A stretch of 54,571 nucleotides of DNA, taken from positions 1-54,571 of the IMG/VR virus record IMGVR_UViG_3300031586_000003; one strand, written 5' to 3'. The notes beneath the pieces were generated by a model, which worked only from the letters and a program-made list of their open reading frames with translations, searched no databases and was not told where the DNA came from. A program made the position numbers and the translations under genes. Each line of letters opens with the position of its first letter. Position 1 is the stretch's first letter. Positions 1 through 7,085 of the stretch are shown here, piece after piece. Source of the stretch: a virus.

Positions 1-127
1 TATCTATAGTAGATGCAACCCCAGTTCCTCCTCCGTTGCAGTAAATAAACGATGTGGCAGTTCCAAGACTTGCACCAGTAGCCGCAGACAATTCCAGTTC
101 TAATGGTGCATAGTTTCCTTGAGTAGT
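1..127. repeat. Left copy of 127-bp exact terminal repeat
   Basis: These 127 bases are identical to the last 127 of the window (54445-54571). The gene at the edges reads in frame through the join, so this is the overlap of a circular assembly, not a biological repeat inside the genome. The real unit is 54,444 bp. An overlap of exactly 127 is what a k=127 de Bruijn assembly leaves on a circular or circularly permuted molecule. Confidence 0.95.
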
Positions 128-571
128 CCCAGCGGATAACGTCATCTCCGCACAGAAGGCAGAACCCAATCCATTCGTCCTACCGCTAGCTCCATATGTC
201 ACCTCAGCTTTCAAGGCATTTGACCAGCCTCCCAATGCAACATCGGTAGTCATATAAAATCTCGCACGACCCCCAACTCCACCTATCCCCGCCATAGTGC
301 TTTCCATTAAAAATGGCTCAACACTTACAGAGGAGCTAATAGATGCAGAGCTTGCATAAAGGTATTGTCGGGCATTCCCAACATCACAAAGCATGTAATT
401 GGTAGAACCCAAGAACACTTTGAAGTCTATGTCATTGGTCGCACTACCTACTGTTACCGCATCATCTCCTATTGTTAAAATGTTATACAGAGCTAGAGGT
501 CTTACTGATAGTGCTTCGTGGAATATCAGGTCGCCTCCGCTCCAATGTGAACGTACATTTGTTACTGGCAC
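1..571 (-). CDS. Virion structural protein, N-terminal part (gene crosses the contig join)
   Basis: Minus-strand reading from a GTG at 571, preceded by GGAGG, is open to base 1 and continues at 54444 down to a stop at 54293, giving 240 residues. The protein is low in charge, rich in Gly, Ser, Thr and Ala, and starts VPVTNVRSHW. Beta-prone repeats such as SASISSSVSVEP and a C-terminus ending YLALISA look like a phage decoration or fibre-type protein. No named family is recognised. It lies between small head genes and the group at 53-54 kb, so a virion role is likely. The circular join is what makes it complete. Confidence 0.75.
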   Translation of the reverse strand, partial: MPVTNVRSHWSGGDLIFHEALSVRPLALYNILTIGDDAVTVGSATNDIDFKVFLGSTNYMLCDVGNARQYLYASSASISSSVSVEPFLMESTMAGIGGVGGRARFYMTTDVALGGWSNALKAEVTYGASGRTNGLGSAFCAEMTLSAGTTQGNYAPLELELSAATGASLGTATSFIYCNGGGTGVASTID

Positions 572-619
572 TTAAATCATCCTCCATACGCTTTTAGCGT
601 TTAAGCGGTGGTTCCGCTT

Positions 620-808
620 TTATTTTTGTAGTCTCGGCTCCCTTACCATCTTGTCGCGAGGAGGAGAGCCGAGATTTTTCATGTAATCGTCTTTCTTAGC
701 CCTCATCGCCTTGTGAGCAATGATAAGCTCAAACCCCTCATCGTCAGGAAGCTCCAAGACGCTCCCTTTGCGGTAGTTATGCCAATCTCTAGTGAGTCTT
801 ATGAACAT
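620..808 (-). CDS. Small phage protein, 62 aa
   Basis: Starts MFIRLTRDWHNYRKG after GGAAGAG; a longer start at 835 lacks a good ribosome site and would overlap the upstream gene more. The pattern (beta strand, xYRKGSVLELPDDEG, then a helix) resembles short proteins often found after phage capsid genes. Its 3' end contains a 9-bp inverted repeat, TCTCGGCTC at 632-640 with GAGCCGAGA at 665-673, so the coding end may also fold in the mRNA. Function unknown; a head-associated role is inferred from position only. Confidence 0.6.
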   Translation of the reverse strand: MFIRLTRDWHNYRKGSVLELPDDEGFELIIAHKAMRAKKDDYMKNLGSPPRDKMVREPRLQK

Positions 809-944
809 TTCTCTTCCTGGGTGTTGCCTTCTCAAAAGGCTTGGCTATCTTCCTCGCAATCAGATCCTGGGCTGCCCTATCTATCAAATCCAAGACAGCC
901 CCCTTTTTATTCCCTAGCCATTCCTGTAAAAGTTTGATTTTCAA
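789..944 (-). CDS. Small basic protein, 51 aa, TTG start
   Basis: Begins with TTG at 944 after GGAG, reads LKIKLLQEWLGNKKG and ends ...RKRNVHKTH. Its last 20 bases overlap the start of the following gene, suggesting translational coupling. Mostly helical and basic; no family recognised. It fills the gap between the 168-aa structural gene and the next small gene. Confidence 0.55.
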   Translation of the reverse strand: MKIKLLQEWLGNKKGAVLDLIDRAAQDLIARKIAKPFEKATPRKRNVHKTH

Positions 945-953
945 CTCTTACTC

Positions 954-1460
954 CTAATCAGTTATTGCAGTGGGCCCAGCCGCATCTGCGAAGCGAGGTT
1001 TGCTTAATATGCAAATAATACTCATCTGAGTAGCCTCGCCAGCCCATACCATCCCCAAGCGAACTGTGTCATACGGGTTGGCCGCAGTCGGGGCCAGGTC
1101 AGCAGCGTCTATCTCCACAACGAGAAAACCGCCACCCGTGCCAATATCCTCAGTATTACTTGCTCCCAGGGATACTCCTGTAACTGCCAGGGCAGTCAAC
1201 GCCCCCAGCGTATCTGCTGTGGCGTCCAATTCCGCCCGATACCGACAGGCAAAAGCGGTGTCGCAAGTGGTCACGTCCTCGCCTTTGTAAGCGATGAGGT
1301 TTGTAGTCGTTGCCGCATCGGTATGGCATGTCCCAAAGCTGATTATGAAAGTGGCGTGGTCGTAGTTCTTCATACTGACAATATCAGTGGCCACCGTTGC
1401 GCCAGTAGCATCTTTCGATGGATATGCATTTACAATCTTATTTCTTTCTGAGAAAATCAT
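954..1460 (-). CDS. Putative head decoration or structural protein, 168 aa
   Basis: Directly downstream of the major capsid gene, with a clear GAGGTGA ribosome site before MIFSERNKIVNAYPSKDATG. The sequence is Ala/Thr/Gly rich, with alternating hydrophobic stretches (FLVVEIDAADL, MSIICILSKPRF) typical of small beta-rich virion proteins. Position after the capsid suggests a decoration or head-stabilising role, but no specific family motif is visible. Confidence 0.7.
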   Translation of the reverse strand: MIFSERNKIVNAYPSKDATGATVATDIVSMKNYDHATFIISFGTCHTDAATTTNLIAYKGEDVTTCDTAFACRYRAELDATADTLGALTALAVTGVSLGASNTEDIGTGGGFLVVEIDAADLAPTAANPYDTVRLGMVWAGEATQMSIICILSKPRFADAAGPTAITD

Positions 1461-1515
1461 CTTATCTCACCTCTCTATTTCAGGATGGGGAGGGAAAGCC
1501 CTCCCCAAATTATCA

Positions 1516-2739
1516 CTATCTTGCGTCCAAACATATAAATGGGCTCAAGTCATCACTGGAATACCTCGGAGTTACCGCCGAAGGTAACCAGGGCTGCCCA
1601 TCCACTCTGAAAGTAAATCTGAACGCTGTTTGATCATAGTCAAACTTCAAGTGCATGGAGGAATCGGCCTTAATCCCTCTTCCCTTTTTCTGTCCCAAGA
1701 GATATTGAGAAAAATCAGCTAAGAAAATATCCCCCTTGTCTCCTACCGTCTGGCAATGCTCCGTGAAGATTAAGGGTCTCCCCATAAGTGTTTTATAGGG
1801 TTGACCTGAAGCTCCGCCGGCAGGAAGATAGACAGGCACTCCACCAGTCCCTACCGCTATACTCATACTGGCAAGCTGCGGGAACGTGTCCTTATTGGCC
1901 AAGTAGACAGCTTTGCCCTCGGATTCGGGAAGCAAGCGAGCCTCCATCTTCACGATATTCTCGTAAACTATGGTATCAGCCGCCTGTCCAGTCTCCTTGG
2001 TTATGCTTACCAAAGCAGTAGCATTTAATATTCCCTTAGGCTGTGCCGCTCCAGTCCCGTTAAGAAGCATATTGTCCATTGTCCAGGCAAAAGCGTCACT
2101 GAAGCAAGCCGTCAAAAGGGGCTCTAAACTGATGGGCGAATCCTCCAATATCTGATTAGAGGTATAGGCCAGCCCTGCCAGCTCATGCAAGGTCAAAGTG
2201 ACCTGTCCGAACTTGGGCTTGGATTCAGTCTTAACCGCTTCCTCCCCTACCCAGTAGAGCATTATTGCTCCGTGGACATATCCAGAGCTTCTGTCAACCG
2301 CCTTAACGTAAGGCATGGTGATAGAATTCACGGACATAGGAACGTCCATGCACCGACCCATAAGGTTCGACTTCTCCTCAGCCAGCTTCAATAGTTGAGC
2401 GCGAAACTCAACCGGAATCAAGAAGCCGCCCTCGCTGTCAGTCCCAGCAGTCAGCCCATCTCCTGCGGCTTTCACCTCAAGAGCAACCAATCTTTTGTCT
2501 ATATTCCTCGGGTTTACCTCGGCTCTGGAAACTGCCTGAGCATACTCGGCAAAGTTGTAGAATCCACCTTTGGGGTCTCCCTCCTCGGTGGGGTCAATTA
2601 GTTTCTTATCTACGGGCTTCTTGAGTTCCTCAAGCTGTTTCTCCATGCTCTCGATGAATTTCTTATTCTCCTCGGTCAGGTTCTTGGTCGCCTCGGTTAT
2701 AGAATCATTTATCAATTTTGTGAGTTCATCTGTAGTCAT
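1516..2739 (-). CDS. Major capsid protein, HK97 fold
   Basis: 407 aa starting MTTDELTKLINDS with ribosome site GGGAGGTGA; an in-frame start 14 codons upstream is less likely. Residues 1 to about 75 are a charged helical delta/scaffold-like segment (EENKKFIESMEKQLEELKK). The rest matches the HK97-type capsid: GTDSEGGFLIPVEF near the start of the mature domain, DNMLLNGTGAAQPKGIL in the middle, and a C-terminal GQKKGRG...DQTAFRFTFRVDGQPW segment. It follows the prohead protease, as usual. It would form the head lattice after removal of the N-terminal segment. Confidence 0.93.
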   Translation of the reverse strand: MTTDELTKLINDSITEATKNLTEENKKFIESMEKQLEELKKPVDKKLIDPTEEGDPKGGFYNFAEYAQAVSRAEVNPRNIDKRLVALEVKAAGDGLTAGTDSEGGFLIPVEFRAQLLKLAEEKSNLMGRCMDVPMSVNSITMPYVKAVDRSSGYVHGAIMLYWVGEEAVKTESKPKFGQVTLTLHELAGLAYTSNQILEDSPISLEPLLTACFSDAFAWTMDNMLLNGTGAAQPKGILNATALVSITKETGQAADTIVYENIVKMEARLLPESEGKAVYLANKDTFPQLASMSIAVGTGGVPVYLPAGGASGQPYKTLMGRPLIFTEHCQTVGDKGDIFLADFSQYLLGQKKGRGIKADSSMHLKFDYDQTAFRFTFRVDGQPWLPSAVTPRYSSDDLSPFICLDAR

Positions 2740-2921
2740 CTTAGTTGTCACCTCCCGTGACATACTAGGAAGGACAACCATCGCTACTTTCTGGCATCTC
2801 TGGTATTGTGTTCACCGCCTGGCTTGCCAGCCTCCAGCGATTACTATGCTTTACCTGATACCTCTAATTTCGGAATAGTCGCTTTCCCGTTATCCCCTTT
2901 TTTTCAAAGAGCGGTTTTCCT

Positions 2922-2999
2922 TAGTGGAGGTGGAGAGAATTGCACTCTCGTCCTCGGCAGACGCTTCGGCCTTTCTCCGAGTCGACCTTTTTCACCCCC
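2922..2999 (-). ncRNA. tRNA-like element resembling the tRNA-like domain of tmRNA
   Basis: Read on the minus strand from 2999. Acceptor stem GGGGGTG (2993-2999) pairs over 7 bp with CACCTCC (2926-2932), allowing one G-U. A T-arm follows: stem GAGAG/CTCTC (2945-2949 with 2933-2937) and 7-nt loop TGCAATT, near TTCRAnY. GGAC precedes the T-arm, as in E. coli tmRNA. The 5' side lacks a D-stem and contains GGTCGACTCGG, comparable with GGATTCGACGGG of tmRNA. An arm CTCGG/CCGAG stands where tmRNA helix P2 begins. The 3' end is ACTA, not ACCA. At about 78 nt it has no tag-encoding part. It sits in the 298-bp gap between the protease and capsid genes; the rest of that gap holds no gene. Confidence 0.55.
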
Positions 3000-3037
3000 G
3001 ATTATGGTTCAGGCCATAAACATTGCTGTTCTCTCAT

Positions 3038-4873
3038 TTATTCCACCTTCCCACGTGCCTTATCTATCATCTTCCTGGTCTTTTCTTGCTCTTCAATCAT
3101 CTTGGCAAAATGCGTCTGTAAACTATTCTTAACTATATCCTGAACGTTTTGTTCGTTTAAATTGACTTTTTTATCCGTCTGTTTAGGACTTTCTTTAATT
3201 AAATCTAAATCGACCTCTTCTGCTTTCGGGGGTTCAGTCGCTGTCAAGAGAGTTTTTAGAGGGGGTATAGCAGCTTCCATACTAGCCAGACAGTCCTGAA
3301 TGAGCTTGCGGTTCTTCGAGGAGAGGACACGGCCTTCCTTGAGGGATTTGAGCTCCTCTTCTATCTTGTTTAACTGCTCGGTCGTTCTGTCGAATAGCTC
3401 TCTTGTGATTTGTTGTTCTCTTTCGGTTTGCTTCAGTTCTTCCTTTGTTAGTATATTAACTTCTACGTCCCATTTTTTACAGAACTCAGTAACATCTTCG
3501 TAAGTAGGGTCGCTCTCATATAGCTCTTTCCACGCTTTTTCTAGTTTACTTTTGTCTGAGGAATTGAGTGGATTTTTCAGCTTTATAACTGCATTATCCA
3601 GTTGAATCTCTAATTCGTTCTCTTCCAACTCAACCACCTCCCCGTTGCCGTATATATCCTCCCTTTCATCCTTTAGGAAATCAAAGCTATTTAGATTATC
3701 CGTTGATTCCTGCCCTGGCCCTGGCCTTCCTACACGGCGCATAGTCCCCCCGCACTTAGGGCATTTTAAGTCCTTACAGTGCTTGTCGGAGGTTAGTTTG
3801 TGACCACACTTAATACATTCGCAGTTATATTTTGCCTTCTCATCCCAATCCTTATAATATTCCTCTCCACCATATAAAACTGCTATACCTTCCTTGTCGG
3901 TGAGAGTGTTTACAGTTTCATAAATCTTAACTTCCTTCCCGTGCTCCTCTACCCACTTCTTCGCCTTCGCCATCGTCCAGTTATAAGGAGCTTTCTTGCT
4001 GAATATGTAAGTCCGAATTTTCTTTATTTTTCCGCAGTAAAGAGCCGTTATCCCCTGCTTTTCTGATATGGTGATAGTAGCCGTCACCTTGCAGTCTCTC
4101 ACGGGAATACGGATCTGGTCGTCGGTCTCCTCGGGTTTGGTGATTAAATCGCTTGAATTGTAAACAACATTATCATAGTCATTATCTAATCCCTCAATAG
4201 CACACTCATCACCAATACACTCAATAATTTCTTCCTTCAGCTTCTCCGATTTTATCAGCCCCTTCGCCACCATCTCGGTCAGGGCCTCGCGGTTGGAGGG
4301 GATCATAACCCCCGAATATTCTAACAATTCCCATTTTGTATATTTGCGTCTGGGTCTAATGTCAGCTTCTCCTTCTTTAGCTTCACCTTTCCTCTCGAGC
4401 TCTTCCCACTTCAAAGGAATGAAACCAATACTCCAACTATTCAGCGCTGGGCCAGTACCAGCAACATCATCAGTAAACATATGATAAAGCTCTTCATTGA
4501 TAGCAGGACGTTTAAGAAATATCGTCTTTGCTAAAAGCCCCCTTTTACCGTTTTTAGTAGCTTTTTTAATCCACATACTCTTGCCCATAGGGAGTCCTCG
4601 ATAATCATGTCCATAAGGAACAGTCTTATTGTAGTGTTTAAGAATTGCTCCATCCGGGTCGATTATCTCATTATCCCTATCTACAGTTTCCATATTGATG
4701 AAACTAATCACTGCCCTTTCCTTCTCAACCGTCTCAATCTTCTCACTTATGACTCCCTTCTTTATCAGCTCCAAATCCTCGATGTCGATATCGTGCTCTT
4801 TTGATAAAACCTCAGCCCGCTCGGGGTATAAGTCCTTGAGCTTGAGCCGCTCTGTCACAAAGTCCTTAGTCAT
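3038..4873 (-). CDS. Prohead protease (HK97/U35 type) with zinc ribbon and scaffold-like tail
   Basis: 611 aa, about three times a normal prohead protease. Residues about 40-180 hold the protease: EKERAVISFINMETVDRDNEII, a probable catalytic His in PYGHDYRG and Ser in LNSWSIGFIPLKW. The middle has a repeated theme (GITALYCGKIKK, GIAVLYGGEEYY) and an alpha segment, AKKWVEEHGKE. A four-Cys zinc ribbon follows (CECIKCGHK...CPKCGG). The last 200 residues are highly charged and coiled-coil-prone, like a scaffold domain. It precedes the capsid gene, so it probably serves as protease plus scaffold. The zinc ribbon is unusual. Its start overlaps the previous stop (ATGA). Confidence 0.85.
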   Translation of the reverse strand: MTKDFVTERLKLKDLYPERAEVLSKEHDIDIEDLELIKKGVISEKIETVEKERAVISFINMETVDRDNEIIDPDGAILKHYNKTVPYGHDYRGLPMGKSMWIKKATKNGKRGLLAKTIFLKRPAINEELYHMFTDDVAGTGPALNSWSIGFIPLKWEELERKGEAKEGEADIRPRRKYTKWELLEYSGVMIPSNREALTEMVAKGLIKSEKLKEEIIECIGDECAIEGLDNDYDNVVYNSSDLITKPEETDDQIRIPVRDCKVTATITISEKQGITALYCGKIKKIRTYIFSKKAPYNWTMAKAKKWVEEHGKEVKIYETVNTLTDKEGIAVLYGGEEYYKDWDEKAKYNCECIKCGHKLTSDKHCKDLKCPKCGGTMRRVGRPGPGQESTDNLNSFDFLKDEREDIYGNGEVVELEENELEIQLDNAVIKLKNPLNSSDKSKLEKAWKELYESDPTYEDVTEFCKKWDVEVNILTKEELKQTEREQQITRELFDRTTEQLNKIEEELKSLKEGRVLSSKNRKLIQDCLASMEAAIPPLKTLLTATEPPKAEEVDLDLIKESPKQTDKKVNLNEQNVQDIVKNSLQTHFAKMIEEQEKTRKMIDKARGKVE

Positions 4874-5118
4874 TTATTATCATCTCCATTAGATTGTTTT
4901 ATTATTAAAATCCTTCCATCTTGTAAATTAATATGACCATCTTCCTTACCATGTCCACAACAGGAGCCCCGCATATCAATTCCCCCTTCTTGGAGAGCTT
5001 TGACCAGTGAAGCGATACACGAATCAATTGCTTTCCATCTCCAATGAACTTTACCAGTTCGGTCGAGATCAGCGGGGATTTTAACCTTTAATAGTATGGT
5101 CTGACCCCATTTGCACAT
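4870..5118 (-). CDS. Conserved phage-type protein with CCGHG motif, 82 aa
   Basis: Starts MCKWGQTILLKVKIPADL and contains IDSCIASLVKALQEGGIDMRGSCCGHG, then HINLQDGRILII. From memory this layout recurs in many phage and prophage proteins without known function. The paired Cys, His and Gly suggest a metal site. It overlaps the protease start by four bases, so the two are probably translationally coupled. Confidence 0.7.
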   Translation of the reverse strand: MCKWGQTILLKVKIPADLDRTGKVHWRWKAIDSCIASLVKALQEGGIDMRGSCCGHGKEDGHINLQDGRILIIKQSNGDDNK

Positions 5119-5122
5119 AGAT

Positions 5123-5356
5123 TTAATCTAAGGTTGCGGGTTTTGCTAAACCATAGTTGTAGAAATAATGCCATACAATTTCTGCGTCTTTGCCAGTAAA
5201 TTCTACCCATTCATTAGCTCCACCAAACAGCACGTAAATAATAGGGTCTTCAGGGTGATATCCAGAGCTAACTCTCTTTCTCTTTTCAATATGCGACACT
5301 TTTTCAGGATCAATAAGAACCTCGTTGTCGCCTTGGGGGAATCTCACAAGTTTCAT
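5123..5356 (-). CDS. Hypothetical small beta-rich protein, 77 aa
   Basis: Starts MKLVRFPQGDNEVLIDPEKVSHIEKRKR after GGAGAGG. The layout (short strands, then an expected Ile-Glu position, then IYVLFGG and WVEFTGK) is like small FlbD-type or phage regulatory beta proteins, but the match is too weak to name. It sits between two small metal-binding proteins. Confidence 0.6.
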   Translation of the reverse strand: MKLVRFPQGDNEVLIDPEKVSHIEKRKRVSSGYHPEDPIIYVLFGGANEWVEFTGKDAEIVWHYFYNYGLAKPATLD

Positions 5357-5368
5357 AATCCTCTCCTG

Positions 5369-5542
5369 TTATTTTGGTGTATAATATTCGGATAACTCAC
5401 GGGAAAATTCCTCGGCAACTTGCACCCAGCCCAAACCACCACACCCGTGGCAGGTCACTTTATATCCTATGCTATAACTTCTTTCATCCCTAGGGAAAAT
5501 TGCGCCACCTCCATTGCATATTGGGCAAACTTCTGCGTGCAT
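5369..5542 (-). CDS. DnaJ-type zinc finger mini-protein, 57 aa
   Basis: Reads MHAEVCPICNGGGAIFPR ... VTCHGCGGLGWVQV, that is CxxCxGGG followed by CxxCxGxGW, half of a DnaJ zinc-finger unit. The ribosome site is GGAGAAATAG. Such proteins are common in phage accessory regions, and most bind zinc with unknown partners. One of about ten tiny zinc proteins in this genome. Confidence 0.7.
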   Translation of the reverse strand: MHAEVCPICNGGGAIFPRDERSYSIGYKVTCHGCGGLGWVQVAEEFSRELSEYYTPK

Positions 5543-5563
5543 TCTATTTCTCCTTTCTTATAA

Positions 5564-6138
5564 GGGGGCTGGCAGGATTTTTGCATACCTGCAATTCCCA
5601 GGATCACTGCATATCCATTTTCTTGATAGATAATGGATTACAAGGAAATACCCTCAACTGGAGTCCTCAGCATTTGCCATACCCCTCCAGCGAAGTACCT
5701 TAGCCCGTGATCAGGCTTGCCCATACGCTTCTCAAGAATAGATAATGCCTTTTTAGCCTTTTCCTTTTTGATTATTAGAAAAGGTAAAAGCGCTATCAAA
5801 ATTGTTTGCACTGCCTTTTGAGGATTAACAATCCAAAAATACATTGTTGTTTTGACTAATTTATTTTTGCTTCTGACTCTGACTAAACCTTTGCAAAATT
5901 TTTCACTCATCCAGTCAAGCATTTCTCTATTTGAATTGTAAATTTCCATTCGGCAACGAGGGTTATTTGGTCTCCTATAATGTTCTTGAATAACAATACT
6001 ACCCTCTCCGTCCAAAATGCCTGCGGTATAAGCCAATTCTGCTTCGGTTAGTTTTGGTAATGTGTATTCTTCGAACTCTCCAGCTTTTGGCATTATTCCT
6101 CCTCAAAAAGCGTATGGGGGTTTTTCAGTCACAGCCCC
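5564..6138. ncRNA. GGCAGGAT-type RNA element apparently interrupted by a LAGLIDADG gene
   Basis: GGGGGCTGGCAGGAT at 5564-5578 and CACAGCCCC at 6130-6138 match the two ends of the structured elements at 33903-34021 and 14952-15084. GGGGCT (5565-5570) can pair with AGCCCC (6133-6138), and GCAGG...CCTGC forms the conserved hairpin next to the stem. Everything between is the LAGLIDADG gene with its own ribosome site. GGGG near 6138 can also pair locally with CCCC, so the split-element reading is inference. Confidence 0.4.
5638..6093 (-). CDS. LAGLIDADG homing endonuclease, single motif
   Basis: 151 aa with the family signature in YTAGILDGEGSIVI (residues about 20-33), where the second acidic residue is the catalytic metal ligand. 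One motif means it should act as a homodimer. Downstream basic segments (RRPNNPRCRMEIYNSN, KGLVRVRSKNKL) fit DNA contact strands. It is free-standing rather than inside a coding gene, placed between small phage genes and inside the two halves of a repeated RNA element. It would promote its own spread by cutting phage genomes that lack it. Confidence 0.85.
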   Translation of the reverse strand: MPKAGEFEEYTLPKLTEAELAYTAGILDGEGSIVIQEHYRRPNNPRCRMEIYNSNREMLDWMSEKFCKGLVRVRSKNKLVKTTMYFWIVNPQKAVQTILIALLPFLIIKKEKAKKALSILEKRMGKPDHGLRYFAGGVWQMLRTPVEGISL

Positions 6139-6144
6139 AAATTG

Positions 6145-6315
6145 TCAAATGATAATTGCTATTTTTTCAGTTATGAACCACACGCCAAATCTTGGCCGGC
6201 AGTCATAAACATCCAACTGAACACCCAAAACATCAAATAATTGCAATTGAATATGAAAGCATCTCCTAAGGTGCAGCCAAAACCTAATCTTGGGTTTATC
6301 GATATAAATATCCAT
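6145..6315 (-). CDS. Hypothetical protein, 56 aa
   Basis: Starts MDIYIDKPKIRFWLHLRRC and ends FVLFITE-like hydrophobic strands (FGVWFITEKIAIII). It begins one base after the stop of the upstream membrane protein. Ribosome site weak, so probably coupled. No family recognised. Confidence 0.5.
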   Translation of the reverse strand: MDIYIDKPKIRFWLHLRRCFHIQLQLFDVLGVQLDVYDCRPRFGVWFITEKIAIII

Positions 6316-6316
6316 T

Positions 6317-6481
6317 CTAGTCTTTAAGTAAGTCCTTAATCAACATTATCCCTGCCATACCAGATAAAACCATTAAAATTCCAATACCCATTAAAAGAAA
6401 CTGTTTATATCCTGCTCCAAAAAGACTTAAAGCTAGACCTATTACTGTAACCCAGAAACAAAGCGCTGCCTTCTTAGTCAT
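6317..6481 (-). CDS. Small membrane protein with two TM segments, 54 aa
   Basis: Reads MTKKAALCFWVTVIGLALSL then a short turn and LLMGIGILMVLSGMAGIMLI, followed by KDLLKD. Two hydrophobic helices with charged ends; ribosome site AAAGGAGAAG. It could be holin-like, but position among head genes and endonucleases gives no support for lysis. Function unknown. Confidence 0.6.
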   Translation of the reverse strand: MTKKAALCFWVTVIGLALSLFGAGYKQFLLMGIGILMVLSGMAGIMLIKDLLKD

Positions 6482-6493
6482 ATACTTCTCCTT

Positions 6494-7075
6494 TTATTCA
6501 ATCAAAATCGGTATTAAAATAAATGATACCTTCCTATGCACTTCCCTGTGGCAAGTCTGGCATAGTGTAATACCATTATTAGTATCATATCTTAACTCAG
6601 GAAAATCCTTGAATGACTTGATATGATGAGCATTTAAATTACCGCCTTTGTCGTCCCCACAGAGTTGGCAAGTATAGCTATCTCGCTCATATACGGCTTC
6701 ACGCCATTGTCTATACTCTGAGCGACTCCAAGCTCTCTTATAAAGAATAGTCAACCCATGTTTGAATTGAGGACTTAAAGAGCCAACCTTGCCAAACATC
6801 GGATTTTTATTGCCAATCATCTGTTCAGCTTGTTTCTTTATTGATGGATGAGTGCGCTTATTTAATCCCTTACTCCAAGTAGGTTTACCTCGTCGATTGG
6901 GTAGTCCAAATTGCCTTACTTTCTCGTTTGCCTTCTGAGTAATACTAAATTTATCTCTTATCCCATTAGCATATTCATAATTCATTTGACATTCACCATT
7001 ACAATAATTCCGTCCCTTTGCCCGACAGGGTCTTCGTTCAAGTTCATTACCACAATAAGCACAATTTACTTTCAT
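6494..7075 (-). CDS. HNH homing endonuclease with NUMOD3-like region
   Basis: 193 aa. An N-terminal zinc ribbon (CAYCGNEL...CNGEC) is followed by repeated basic motifs such as GNKNPMFGK, the NUMOD3-type DNA-binding element. The C-terminal HNH domain has YTCQLCGDDKGGNLNAHHI, then NNGITLCQTCHREVH. A free-standing homing endonuclease inserted between the Mu F-like head gene and small genes. Its last residues, ILIPILIE, echo the C-terminus of the upstream head gene (SLIAILIE), a possible trace of insertion. Confidence 0.88.
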   Translation of the reverse strand: MKVNCAYCGNELERRPCRAKGRNYCNGECQMNYEYANGIRDKFSITQKANEKVRQFGLPNRRGKPTWSKGLNKRTHPSIKKQAEQMIGNKNPMFGKVGSLSPQFKHGLTILYKRAWSRSEYRQWREAVYERDSYTCQLCGDDKGGNLNAHHIKSFKDFPELRYDTNNGITLCQTCHREVHRKVSFILIPILIE

Positions 7076-7085
7076 ATTTCCTCAC

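Noticed and set aside
581-625. Plus-strand terminator (AAGCGG/CCGCTT plus T run) before the gene at 571
   Set aside because: There are no rightward genes to terminate; on the minus strand the tail is not U-rich. May be a chance or leader hairpin.
2922-2999. Ordinary tRNA gene
   Set aside because: No D-stem, no normal anticodon loop, T-loop lacks TTC, and the 3' end is ACTA, so it is not a standard tRNA.
2806-3143. Plus-strand open frames between capsid and protease
   Set aside because: They lie across the tRNA-like element with no ribosome site and oppose all other genes.
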